Of a stretch of DNA of 45,034 bases, positions 28,300 through 36,303 are shown in pieces (the first letter of the stretch is position 1; the number at the start of each line of letters is the position of its first letter). Source of the DNA: Thiobacillus sp. (GTDB taxonomy: Bacteria > Pseudomonadota > Gammaproteobacteria > Burkholderiales > Thiobacillaceae); contig JAUYCF010000034.1 in NCBI GenBank assembly GCA_030692355.1, positions 1 through 45,034 on the forward strand, in the 5' to 3' direction. The translations under genes and the position numbers were made by a program. A model generated the notes under the pieces. The model was not told where the DNA came from. It was given only the letters and a program-made list of their open reading frames with translations, and did not search any database.

Positions 28300-29243
28300 C
28301 AGCGGCCGCGCCCCTTGATCGGGCGTTTCAGCGAAGTGACATCGAAATTGCACTGCTGGAACTTGTTGTCGACAAAGCTGATGAAGGCATCGAGCAGCTT
28401 GCTGCGGAATTTCTCCGGTGCGTAGACCATGGTCAGTTCGCGCGTCAGACGGGGGGTCAGCGGCACCGCGACCAGCGTGCCGAGCTGGATTTCCTTGGTG
28501 ACGGTGGAAGCCGACATGATGGCCACGCCGAGATTGGCCTCGACCGCGCCCTTGATCGCCTCGCGGCTGCCGAGCTCCATTTCGATGTGGAGGTCGTCGG
28601 GGTTGACGCCATGGCCCTTGAAAAAATCGTCCACCACCTCGCGCGTGCCCGAACCGTGCTCGCGCGACACGTAGGGCTGGTCGGCGATATCGCGGGCGTT
28701 CACGCTCGAACGCGAGGACAGCGCATGATTGGGGGAACAAATCATCACCAGTTCGTCCTCGCAACATGCCAGCGTGGTCAGGTTGGGGTTATGCGACGGC
28801 GCTTCGATCAGGCCGACATCGAGCGAATGGTCGCCCACTTTCGCCGCCACGGTTTCCGAGTTGGCCACGGTCAGGCGCGCCTGCACCTGCGGGAAACGCT
28901 CCTTGAATTCCCCCAGGATGCGCGGCAGCAGGTATTCGGCAATGGTGGTGGAGGCGCCGATCATCAAGGGCCCCGTCACCTGTCCGGTCAGCTCGCCCAC
29001 GCGCGCCTCCATCTCGGCAGTCAGGTCCAGAATACGCTCGGCGTAGCCCAACACCAGATCGCCTGCCGGCGTCATCGAAATCTTGCCGTGACTGCGCTCG
29101 AACAAGCGGGTGTTGAAATGCTCCTCCAGTTGCTTGACCTGAAAGGTCACCGCAGGCTGGGTCATATAAAGGACTTCCGCAGCTTTGGTGAAGCTGAGCT
29201 GCTTGGCAACGGTGTAGAATACTTGGAGTCTGCGGTCAGCCAT
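28299..29243 (-). CDS. LysR-family transcriptional regulator (CysL/CbbR-like)
   Basis: A 314-residue regulator with an N-terminal winged HTH (LQVFYTVAKQLSFTKAAEVLYMTQPAVTFQVKQLEEH) and a periplasmic-binding-like effector domain. It resembles the CysL/CbbR branch, whose members control sulfur or carbon metabolism, but no target gene is adjacent except divergent lplT. The effector cannot be predicted. It is followed by a coupled 122-residue gene. Confidence 0.85.
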   Translation of the reverse strand: MADRRLQVFYTVAKQLSFTKAAEVLYMTQPAVTFQVKQLEEHFNTRLFERSHGKISMTPAGDLVLGYAERILDLTAEMEARVGELTGQVTGPLMIGASTTIAEYLLPRILGEFKERFPQVQARLTVANSETVAAKVGDHSLDVGLIEAPSHNPNLTTLACCEDELVMICSPNHALSSRSSVNARDIADQPYVSREHGSGTREVVDDFFKGHGVNPDDLHIEMELGSREAIKGAVEANLGVAIMSASTVTKEIQLGTLVAVPLTPRLTRELTMVYAPEKFRSKLLDAFISFVDNKFQQCNFDVTSLKRPIKGRGR

Positions 29244-29276
29244 AAGTCCCCGCCCCCGGGTCAGAAAAGATTTTTA

Positions 29277-29303
29277 TTCAACCACAAACCTGCCCGTGTT
29301 GAA
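29277..29303. promoter_or_regulatory. Inverted repeat in the LysR-lplT divergent region
   Basis: TTCAAC (29277-29282) and GTTGAA (29298-29303) are mirrored, with further partial pairing (CAC/GTG) inside. It lies 34 bases upstream of the LysR start, where LysR-type regulators usually bind. The match to T-N11-A boxes is not exact, so this is weak. Confidence 0.25.
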
Positions 29304-29388
29304 ACATTCCCATTACCAACCCACTGTATTTCCTGGCCTTTCGTCAGCGCCTGGGCGCCTGCTTGATCCCCCTCCCCGCCATCCCTAA

Positions 29389-30606
29389 GTGAACCGCGCG
29401 TTCTACACCATCCTGCTGGCGCAGTTTCTGTCCGCGCTGGCTGACAACGCCCTGCTCTTCGCAGCCATCGGCCTGCTGCTGTTCTTCTCGGCTCCGGAAT
29501 GGTTTTCACCGCTGCTGCAGACGGTTTTCGTCGTTGCCTACATCGTGCTGGCGCCGCTGGTCGGGCCGTTTGCCGACGCCCTGCCCAAGGGCCGCGTCAT
29601 GCTGATCGCCAACACGGTCAAATTCACGGGCTGCCTCATCATGCTGGCCGGCCTGCACCCGTTGCTGGCCTACGCCATTGTCGGCGTCGGCGCGGCCATG
29701 TATTCACCCGCCAAATACGGCATCCTCACCGAACTGCTGCCGCCCGAAAAGCTCATCGTCGCCAACAGCTGGATGGAGGGCACCACCGTTGCCGCCATCG
29801 TGCTCGGCGCCATCATCGGCGGCGCGCTCATCAACCCGCAACTGGCCGAAGGCATTCTGGTCAACATCGGCCTGGACAGCCGAATGATCGCCCCGAAATT
29901 TGCCATCGCCGCCATCACCAGCCTGTATCTCGGCGCTGCCATCGTCAACCTGTTCATCCCGCGCCTGCCGATCGACCACAAGCTCCCCAGCCGGTCGCCG
30001 CTGTTCATCCTGCACGACTTCTGGCACAGCTTCAAACTGTTGTGGCGCGACCCGCTCGGGCAGGTTTCGCTCGCCGTCACCACCCTGTTCTGGGGCGTCG
30101 GCGCCACCCTGCGCCTGCTCATCATCGCCTGGGCCGCGCTCAACCTGAAATACGGACTCGACCAGGCGACCCAGCTCACCGCCGCCACCGCGTTCGGCAT
30201 CGCCATCGGTTCGGTGCTGGCCGGCAAGTTCGTCAGCCTGCAGCGCGCCGTCAGCGTCCTGCCCGCCGGCATCATCCTGGGCTTTGTACCGATAGCGCTG
30301 ATCTGGGTGGAAAGCCTGTTCCCCGCCCTGCTGCTGTTGCTGCTGGCGGGCGCGCTGGCGGGCTATTTCGTGGTGCCGATGAATGCCCTGTTGCAGCATC
30401 GCGGGCACTTGTTGATGGGGGCCGGGCATTCCATTGCCCAGCAAAACTTCAACGAAAACATCAGCATTCTGGTTCTGACCGGCGCCTACGCCCTGATGAT
30501 GCGCGCCGACTGGCATATCCACACCATTATCTGGGTATTCGGGCTGTTTATCAGCAGCGTGATGACCATGATCTGGCTACGGCATCGCCATGATGTGGTG
30601 CACTAA
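29389..30606 (+). CDS. lplT: Lysophospholipid transporter LplT (MFS)
   Basis: A 405-residue, twelve-helix MFS protein that flips lysophospholipids back across the inner membrane. The start (FYTILLAQFLSALADNALLF), GVGAAMYSPAKYGILTELLP, TLFWGVGATLRLLIIAWAAL and FVVPMNALLQHRGH regions follow LplT closely. The start is GTG (29389). The acyltransferase Aas, its usual partner, is not adjacent. Its TAA stop overlaps the stop of qmcA on the other strand. Confidence 0.9.
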   Translation: MNRAFYTILLAQFLSALADNALLFAAIGLLLFFSAPEWFSPLLQTVFVVAYIVLAPLVGPFADALPKGRVMLIANTVKFTGCLIMLAGLHPLLAYAIVGVGAAMYSPAKYGILTELLPPEKLIVANSWMEGTTVAAIVLGAIIGGALINPQLAEGILVNIGLDSRMIAPKFAIAAITSLYLGAAIVNLFIPRLPIDHKLPSRSPLFILHDFWHSFKLLWRDPLGQVSLAVTTLFWGVGATLRLLIIAWAALNLKYGLDQATQLTAATAFGIAIGSVLAGKFVSLQRAVSVLPAGIILGFVPIALIWVESLFPALLLLLLAGALAGYFVVPMNALLQHRGHLLMGAGHSIAQQNFNENISILVLTGAYALMMRADWHIHTIIWVFGLFISSVMTMIWLRHRHDVVH

Positions 30607-31520
30607 CTTCCCGCATTCTGCGACTTCACCACGCTCATCGCCCCCGCAATCAGCGAGCTGATGTCCGCCATGTTGGACGGCACGATCAGGGTGTTGCCGG
30701 TCCTGGCGATACCGGCAAAGGCATCGACGTATTTTTCCGCCACTTTCAGATTCACTGCCTGCATGCCGCCGGGCAGTTCGACTGCACGCGCGACACGGGC
30801 GATGGCTTCGGCGTTGGCGGCGGCGATGGCCTTGATTGCTTCGGCCTCGCCCTGGGCGACGTTGATCGCCGCCTGCATCTCGCCTTCGGATTCCTGAATG
30901 GCGGCATTGCGTGCGCCGGTGGCGATGTTGATCTGCTCCTGCATGCGGCCTTCGCTTGATGCGATCAGCGCGCGCTTTTCGCGCTCGGCGGTGATCTGCC
31001 GCTGCATGGCGTGAAGAATTTCCTTCGGCGGCGTGAGGTCCTTGATCTCGTAGCGCAGCACCTTGACGCCCCAGTTGGTGGAAGCCTCGTTCAGCGCCAG
31101 CACCACGCCGCGGTTGATGTCGTCGCGCTCCTCGAAGGTGCGGTCCATTTCCATGCGGCCGATCAACGAGCGTAGAGTGGTCTGCGCCAGCTGCGAAATC
31201 GCATCGATGTAGTCGCTCGCGCCGTAGGACGCCATCTTCGGATCGGTGACCTGGAAGTACAGAATGCCGTCGACCGCCAGCTGGGTGTTGTCGCGCGTGA
31301 TGCAGACCTGGCTCGGCACGTCGAGCGGGATTTCCTTCAGCGAATGCTTGTAGGCGACGGTGTCGATGAAAGGAATCACGAGGTTGAGGCCGGGCCCGAG
31401 CACCGCGTGGAACTTGCCGAGGCGTTCGACCACCCAGGCGTTCTGCTGCGGCACCACGCGCACGCCCTTGGCGACGACAATGGCAATGACGGCAAGGATG
31501 ACCAGTGCGACGATATCCAT
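30603..31520 (-). CDS. qmcA: SPFH/band 7 membrane protein, QmcA/paraslipin type
   Basis: A 305-residue protein with one N-terminal helix (VALVILAVIAIVVAKGVRVVP), an SPFH domain (about 20-190) with the family motif RLGKFHAVLGPGLN, and a long helical, coiled-coil region rich in Ala/Glu. It likely forms large membrane microdomain oligomers. nfeD, its usual partner, lies upstream by 42 bases, which supports the assignment. Ribosome site GGGAG is present. Confidence 0.92.
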   Translation of the reverse strand: MDIVALVILAVIAIVVAKGVRVVPQQNAWVVERLGKFHAVLGPGLNLVIPFIDTVAYKHSLKEIPLDVPSQVCITRDNTQLAVDGILYFQVTDPKMASYGASDYIDAISQLAQTTLRSLIGRMEMDRTFEERDDINRGVVLALNEASTNWGVKVLRYEIKDLTPPKEILHAMQRQITAEREKRALIASSEGRMQEQINIATGARNAAIQESEGEMQAAINVAQGEAEAIKAIAAANAEAIARVARAVELPGGMQAVNLKVAEKYVDAFAGIARTGNTLIVPSNMADISSLIAGAMSVVKSQNAGS

Positions 31521-31562
31521 CTGTTATTTCTCCCTTTGTTTATGTAGTACGCGGTCCGGGCT

Positions 31563-31970
31563 TCAGTTGCCCAGAATCAGCGTATTGCCTCTTACTGCCC
31601 GAATGACCAGCGGACGCGTAGTGTCGACGCCGGCCGATTCGGCCTCGGCGTCCCACAGCGCGCCGCGGTATTTGGCCTGGCCACGACCATCCTGCCAGAA
31701 CTCGACCTGCACGCTCTGGCCGATGTCCATGTCCTGCACGGTGGATTCCGGGTGGCCGGTACTGCGTTTCCAGTGGCGCAGGGCCAGGGTTCCCAGCACG
31801 GCGACCGCGCCTGCGGTCGCCAGTTGCGCCACCACGCCGCCGCCTAGCCAGGCGGCCACGCCTGCAGCCGCCGCTGCAAGGCCATACACCAGCAGGTAAA
31901 ACGTCCCGCTGGTGAGTTCAACGCCCACCAGCACCGCCGCCAGGATCCACCACGCTACATAGGCCTGCAT
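31563..31970 (-). CDS. NfeD-like membrane protein
   Basis: A 135-residue protein with two to three membrane segments (WWILAAVLVGVELTSGTFYL, a small-residue hairpin, and a third) followed by an OB-fold NfeD domain (YRGALWDAEAESAG ... VRGNTLILGN). It is the short (NfeD1b) form without a protease domain. ATG 31970 follows AGGAG by five bases; the stop of the TPM gene upstream lies one base before it. The SPFH partner is downstream. Confidence 0.9.
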   Translation of the reverse strand: MQAYVAWWILAAVLVGVELTSGTFYLLVYGLAAAAAGVAAWLGGGVVAQLATAGAVAVLGTLALRHWKRSTGHPESTVQDMDIGQSVQVEFWQDGRGQAKYRGALWDAEAESAGVDTTRPLVIRAVRGNTLILGN

Positions 31971-31971
31971 C

Positions 31972-32478
31972 TCATCTCCTAACAATCACGGGCCGGTTCG
32001 CCAGCTCGTCCGGATTATGCCCGGACGGCGGGAAATGCGCCGCCAGCAGCACACTAATTTGCTGGATCCCCGCCAGCGCGCCGCGTTCGAACTCGCCCTG
32101 CCTGAATGCGGCCTCCATCGTCTGCGCCACCGCCTCCCAGGCGGCCGGGTCCACCCGCGCGGCGATGCCGCGGTCGGCGACGATTTCGATGTCGTGGTCG
32201 GCCAGCAGCAGATAGACCAGCACGCCGCTGTTGTGCTCGGTGTCCCACATGCGCAGGTTGGAGAACATCTCGATCGCACGTTCGCGGCCGCTCATGCCGC
32301 GCCAGGCCAGGATGCCGGGCAGGCGGTTCTCGATGGCGAAGCGGATTTCGCCGCCGTGGGCGGCTTCGCCGGCACCGATTGCGGCCTCGATGGCGTCGAG
32401 CGTGGCCTGCGGAAACGCGCGCCGCCACGACCACGGCGGTGTGAACAGATGTCTGAACCAGCGCTTGATGTTTACCAT
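31972..32478 (-). CDS. TPM-domain protein, cytosolic or single-domain form
   Basis: A 168-residue protein with a TPM domain (about 24-150; GEIRFAIENRLPG, NSGVLVYLLLADHDIEIVADRG). No signal peptide or Gly-rich tail is seen. The frame is open upstream to 33264, but that part is the neighbouring TPM gene in another frame; ATG 32478 overlaps that gene's stop. LemA and a second TPM protein lie upstream, a known association. Confidence 0.85.
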   Translation of the reverse strand: MVNIKRWFRHLFTPPWSWRRAFPQATLDAIEAAIGAGEAAHGGEIRFAIENRLPGILAWRGMSGRERAIEMFSNLRMWDTEHNSGVLVYLLLADHDIEIVADRGIAARVDPAAWEAVAQTMEAAFRQGEFERGALAGIQQISVLLAAHFPPSGHNPDELANRPVIVRR

Positions 32479-33311
32479 CTTCCTGTTGCGCCCCCGCCGC
32501 CGAATCCACCGCCGCCACCGCCCCAGGAGCCGCCGCAGAAGCCGCCTCCCCTGCCGAATCCGCCGCCGCCGCTGGTCCAGCCGCCGCCGCGGCGACCGCC
32601 CCCGGCCACGCCGGCGAACACGAACACGGCGATGAACAACAACAGCGGGGTGAACCCCAGCAGCATCGCCCCCACTGCCCCGCTGCCGAGCGCGGCGATC
32701 CCGCCCGCGGCCGGGCGGCCCATCAGCAGGGAGAGCAGCCAGCCAGCGATCATGCCGCCGACGATGAGCATGGCGAGGGCGCCATCGTCCCCGTTGCTGC
32801 CCGCCTCGCCGGGCGGCGGCAAGGGTTCGCCCTCGATCAGACGCATCAGCTGCTGCACGCCGGCATCGATGCCGCCATAGAAATCCCCCGCCTTGAAATA
32901 CGGGGTAATGGTTTCGGCGATCACCCGCCTGGCGATGGCGTCGGGGATCGCGCCCTCCAGCCCGTAGCCGACTTCCAGCCGCAGCGTGCGGTCGTCTTTG
33001 GCGACGATCAGGATCACGCCGTCGTCGATTTTCGCGCGGCCGATTTTCCACTGCTCGGCGACGCGGATGCCGAACTGCGCGATGTCCTCGGGCTGGGTGG
33101 TGGGGACGATGAGGACGGCGATCTGGCTGCCCTGCTGCGCTTCGAACGCAGCCAGCTTGCCTTCCAGCGCCGCGACCTGAGCGGCGTCGAGCGTGGCGGT
33201 GAGGTCGGTGACCTGGCGCGACAGCTCGGGCACCGCCACCTGGGCCCAGGCGGACAGCGCACACAGCAGCAGAAAGAAACCGGCCGCGAACGTCCGGGCC
33301 GTCCGGCTCAT
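32472..33311 (-). CDS. Secreted/membrane TPM-domain protein with Gly-rich tail (YgcG family)
   Basis: A 279-residue protein with a signal peptide (FAAGFFLLLCALSAWAQ), a TPM domain (about 25-150; LTATLDAAQVAALEGKLAAF, DDGVILIVAKDDRTLRLEVGYGLEG), two hydrophobic segments, and a Gly-rich tail ending in ATGRW. Some members of this family are linked to photosystem repair, others to membrane stress; here the role is unknown. ATG 33311 lies seven bases after the lemA stop, so an upstream in-frame ATG (33350) is not used. Confidence 0.88.
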   Translation of the reverse strand: MSRTARTFAAGFFLLLCALSAWAQVAVPELSRQVTDLTATLDAAQVAALEGKLAAFEAQQGSQIAVLIVPTTQPEDIAQFGIRVAEQWKIGRAKIDDGVILIVAKDDRTLRLEVGYGLEGAIPDAIARRVIAETITPYFKAGDFYGGIDAGVQQLMRLIEGEPLPPPGEAGSNGDDGALAMLIVGGMIAGWLLSLLMGRPAAGGIAALGSGAVGAMLLGFTPLLLFIAVFVFAGVAGGGRRGGGWTSGGGGFGRGGGFCGGSWGGGGGGFGGGGATGRW

Positions 33312-33318
33312 CCGGGGA

Positions 33319-33942
33319 TCAATTGCCGACTGCCGGTGCGGGCGCGCCAAAATCGACCTTCGGCGGCACGGCGATGGCTGCCTCGTTTTCCACCGTGAAG
33401 CTCGGCTTGGTCTTGTAGCCGAACAGCATCGCGGTGAGGTTGGACGGGAAGGAGCGCACCGTGACGTTATAGGTCCTCACCGCGGCGATGTAGCGGTTGC
33501 GCGCAACAGTGATGCGGTTCTCGGTGCCTTCGAGCTGCGCCTGCAGGTCACGGAACAGGCCGTCTGCCTTGAGCTGCGGGTAGTTCTCGGCGACCAGCAA
33601 CAAGCGCGAAATCGCGCCGGTGAGTTCGCCCTGCGCAGCGATGAATTTCTGGAACGCCACCTCGTCGTTGATCAGCTCGGGGGTCGCCTGGATCGCGCCG
33701 ACGCGGGCGCGCGCCTCGGTCACCGAGATGAACACCTCCTGTTCGTGCGCCGCGTAGCCCTTCACCACGTTGACCAGGTTCGGCACCAGGTCGGCGCGGC
33801 GCTGGTACTGGTTCAGCACCTCGGCCCAGGTAGCCTTGATGTCCTCGTCGGTGCTCTGCAGCGTGTTGTAGCCGCAGCCGGAAAGGGCCAGCGCCATGAA
33901 TGTCGCGATCAGCCATTGGAACGCATTGCGCCACTTGAACAT
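33319..33942 (-). CDS. lemA: LemA-family lipoprotein
   Basis: A 207-residue LemA protein. Its N-terminus has a lipobox (ALALSGCGYN, Cys at about 23), so it should be lipid-anchored in the periplasm rather than in the common cytoplasmic-facing form. The helical LemA body is seen in YQRRADLVPNLVNVVKGYAAHEQEVF and the conserved YNVTVRSFPSNLTAMLFGYK. An AGGAGG ribosome site precedes the ATG. LemA-TPM gene pairs are widespread; the function is unknown. Confidence 0.92.
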   Translation of the reverse strand: MFKWRNAFQWLIATFMALALSGCGYNTLQSTDEDIKATWAEVLNQYQRRADLVPNLVNVVKGYAAHEQEVFISVTEARARVGAIQATPELINDEVAFQKFIAAQGELTGAISRLLLVAENYPQLKADGLFRDLQAQLEGTENRITVARNRYIAAVRTYNVTVRSFPSNLTAMLFGYKTKPSFTVENEAAIAVPPKVDFGAPAPAVGN

Positions 33943-33975
33943 GTCAGCCTCCTGGAATTGTTGTATGAGCTTAGT

Positions 33976-35028
33976 TTACGCCACGCCCCAGGTGGCAAAC
34001 AGCGGGTCGGATTCGGCGAGCTTGTCGGCGTAACGGTCGTCCTTGGGGCGCTTGAGGCCCTGCTCGACGTAGGTTTCCACCTTCCTGAAGCCGGCCTGCT
34101 TGATCAGCATGCCGACCCAGGCCATGCGCTCCATCGGGTGCAACTGGGTCCACAGCTTGATCACCTTGGGCGGGAAATAGCGGTGCGACAGCGTCACCAC
34201 GAACATGCCGCCCGGCTTCAGCACCCGTTTCGCCTCCGCCACGATCTTGTGCGGCTGGGTCAGGTATTCGAACGACACGGTGCATACCACGGCGTCGAAG
34301 CTGGCATCGGCAAACGGCAGTTTCGGATCGGCGTTGATGTCCTTCACGATGCGCTCGGCAAGCTGCGGATTGTCATCCAGTTCCTCGGCGTTCATGCCCA
34401 GCCCGACAGCGGACTGCACCGTATCGGGCAGGTGCGAGCGCCATCCCGCCATCAAGTCGAGTACCCGCGCATTCTCCGGCAGCACGGTGCGGTACAGCGC
34501 CTGGATGCGGCGCGCGCAGACGGCGTCGACGTGGCTGACTTTGCGGGCAATCGAGTAGAACTCGGTGTCGGGAAACTCGTCCTCACGGCTGAACGAATCC
34601 GGCCCCTCGAAGTCGGTCGGCGTCTGCATCTGCGTTTCCATGCCGCTCCATTCCAGCAGCTGCGTGACCTTGCCGACCGGCTCGGTCGAGACATCGGCCT
34701 TGCCGCTGTCGATGCTGAAAATGCGGCCCTGCAGCGGATGGCTGAAGTTGGCGACGAAGCTGGATTCGTTGAGCTTCATCACGCGGAACATCGGGCCGGG
34801 CGCTTCGTCGGCGCGAAGCAGCAACGACGGATAGAAGCGCCCCAATTTCAGCGGCGCGATGTCGCTGCGGAACGCCTCGTTCGGCACCTCGTGCTCGATC
34901 TTCGGCCCGACATCCATCTGGGCGTCGACCGGCGGCGTGTCGCCCGGCATCCAGATCACCACCTGATGGCGGCCGAGATCGGAGAAATAATTGACGCGGA
35001 AGCGCAGTGCGGAATGCAGGAGTTTCAT
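33976..35028 (-). CDS. SAM-dependent methyltransferase with possible FKBP/SlyD-like N-terminal domain
   Basis: A 350-residue protein. Residues about 165-345 form a class I methyltransferase, with motif I VLDLMAGWRSHLP (its Gly loop is unusual), a motif IV-like FDAVVCTVSFEYL, and VLKPGGMFVVTLSHRYF. The first 120 residues are not methyltransferase. They contain HEVPNEAF (46-53) and NFSHPLQGRIFSIDS (94-108), which resemble the VEVPxExxF and D-NHPLAGK motifs of SlyD-type FKBPs. The substrate is unknown. It leads into lemA by 33 bases, but has no evident link to that cluster. Confidence 0.78.
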   Translation of the reverse strand: MKLLHSALRFRVNYFSDLGRHQVVIWMPGDTPPVDAQMDVGPKIEHEVPNEAFRSDIAPLKLGRFYPSLLLRADEAPGPMFRVMKLNESSFVANFSHPLQGRIFSIDSGKADVSTEPVGKVTQLLEWSGMETQMQTPTDFEGPDSFSREDEFPDTEFYSIARKVSHVDAVCARRIQALYRTVLPENARVLDLMAGWRSHLPDTVQSAVGLGMNAEELDDNPQLAERIVKDINADPKLPFADASFDAVVCTVSFEYLTQPHKIVAEAKRVLKPGGMFVVTLSHRYFPPKVIKLWTQLHPMERMAWVGMLIKQAGFRKVETYVEQGLKRPKDDRYADKLAESDPLFATWGVA

Positions 35029-35057
35029 TGATCGATTGTTCCAAAGACAAAATTACG

Positions 35058-35144
35058 ATCCGCGAAGGACGCGAAGGGGCGCGAAGGAAAACCTTCAGGC
35101 ATTTTTTCTATTTTCTTCGCGTTTTCTTCGCGTCCTTCGCGGAT
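35058..35144. repeat. Extragenic inverted repeat (perfect 19-base arms)
   Basis: ATCCGCGAAGGACGCGAAG (35058-35076) and its exact reverse complement (35126-35144) flank a further imperfect inner stem (GCGCGAAGGAAAA against TTTTCTTCGCG). It fills the 128-base gap between the UDG gene end and the methyltransferase start. The build from repeated GCGAAG units suggests a dispersed REP-like element. It also could end UDG transcription. Confidence 0.75.
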
Positions 35145-35156
35145 AAAAAAGGTTTT

Positions 35157-35822
35157 TCATAACGTCCGCATCGTCCGCCGCGCCAGGCACAGGTCCTCCC
35201 ACGCGCGGGCCTTTTCGGTCGGCTTGCGCAGCAGGTAGGCGGGGTGGTAGGTCGCCACCAGCGGCACGCCCTGGAACGCGTGCACCCGGCCGCGCAGGCT
35301 TCCGATGGCTTCGTCGGTGTCGAGAAGGCCTTGCGCGGCGAGACGCCCCAGCGCGAGGATGAGCTTCGGCTGGATGAGTTCGATCTGCGCCAGCAGATAA
35401 GGCCGGCAGGCGGCCACTTCGTCAGGCTCGGGATCGCGGTTGCCGGGCGGGTGCGATTTCAGCACGTTGGTGAGGTAGACGTTGTCGCCGCGTGCAAGGC
35501 CGATCGATGCCAGCATGGCGTCGAGCAGCTTGCCGGCCGGGCCGACGAAGGGCTCGCCCTGCGCGTCTTCCTCCGCACCCGGCGCCTCGCCGACGATCAG
35601 CCAGTCGGCGTTGCGGTCGCCCACGCCGGGCACGCCCTGGGTGCGGGTGGCTGAGAGCTTGCAGGCGGTGCAATGGGCGACGGCGTCGGCGAGCGTGTCC
35701 CAGGTGTAGGCAGGAGCGGAGGGTCGAGAGTCGAGAGTCGAGAGCGGGGAGGCGGGGGTTTCGCGCAGGCGCCAGACGGGGCCGATGCCGAGTTCGGTGA
35801 AAACGTCGTCGCGGCTCAGCAT
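35157..35822 (-). CDS. Uracil-DNA glycosylase, family 4 (iron-sulfur)
   Basis: A 221-residue base-excision repair enzyme that removes uracil from DNA. The 4Fe-4S ligands Cys51, Cys54, Cys139 and Cys212 are present; motif 1 [20 protein letters not shown] and motif 2 HPAYLLR (193-199) are intact. The linker at residues 25-35 ([11 protein letters not shown]) is encoded by heptamer repeats (35723-35743). One base separates its ATG from the rimI stop, so the two are linked. Confidence 0.94.
   Translation of the reverse strand: MLSRDDVFTELGIGPVWRLRETPASPLSTLDSRPSAPAYTWDTLADAVAHCTACKLSATRTQGVPGVGDRNADWLIVGEAPGAEEDAQGEPFVGPAGKLLDAMLASIGLARGDNVYLTNVLKSHPPGNRDPEPDEVAACRPYLLAQIELIQPKLILALGRLAAQGLLDTDEAIGSLRGRVHAFQGVPLVATYHPAYLLRKPTEKARAWEDLCLARRTMRTL
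35723..35743. repeat. Heptamer tandem repeat (GTCGAGA x3) inside the UDG gene
   Basis: Three exact 7-base units GTCGAGA occur in the linker before the catalytic domain. The unit length is not a multiple of three, so gain or loss of a unit would shift the frame of the glycosylase. Confidence 0.85.
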
Positions 35823-35823
35823 G

Positions 35824-36303
35824 TCAAGTCAGGTCTTTCTTCATGATGAGCGCGTCTTCGCGGCCGCCGCGCGCGGGATAGTAGCCGCGCCGCACCGCCA
35901 GGTCGGCGAAACCGCTGCTGCGATACAGCGCAATGGCCGCCGTGTTGGAGGCGCGCACTTCGAGAAACAGGCTTTCGGCCTTGTGATCGCGGGCGCGCGC
36001 CAGGCAGTGGTCGAGCAGATCGCGTCCGAGGCCGTGGCGCCGCCAGATCGGCGCGATGGTGAGATTGAGCAGATGCGCTTCGCCCGCCGCCGCCATCATC
36101 GCGTAATAGCCGATCACCTCGCCCTCGGCTTCGCGCACCCACATGCTGTAGCCGGCACCGAGCGAATCGGCGAAACTTCCCAGGCTCCACGGGTATTCGT
36201 AACTCGCCAGTTCGATGCGGTGGATGCGCGGCAGGTCGGCCTCGGCCATCGGGCGCAGACGGTGCGCAATCTCGTGTACCGGAATGTCTGGCAGGGCGCT
36301 CAT
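35824..36303 (-). CDS. rimI: Ribosomal protein S18 N-alpha-acetyltransferase RimI
   Basis: A 159-residue GNAT acetyltransferase expected to acetylate the N-terminus of ribosomal protein S18. The acetyl-CoA loop is NLTIAPIWRRHGLGRDLL, followed by FLEVRASNTAAIALYRSSGF, characteristic of RimI. It overlaps the tsaB stop by four bases, a conserved tsaB-rimI pairing. Confidence 0.95.
   Translation of the reverse strand: MSALPDIPVHEIAHRLRPMAEADLPRIHRIELASYEYPWSLGSFADSLGAGYSMWVREAEGEVIGYYAMMAAAGEAHLLNLTIAPIWRRHGLGRDLLDHCLARARDHKAESLFLEVRASNTAAIALYRSSGFADLAVRRGYYPARGGREDALIMKKDLT

Noticed and set aside
27931-28767. A 278-codon minus-strand reading that joins LysR DNA to the small gene
   Set aside because: Its first part is the LysR gene in another frame; the real gene starts at 28299 where it couples to the LysR stop.
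31972-33264. A 430-codon minus-strand reading across the two TPM genes
   Set aside because: The upstream part is an Arg-rich shift of the secreted TPM gene; the genuine product begins at ATG 32478.
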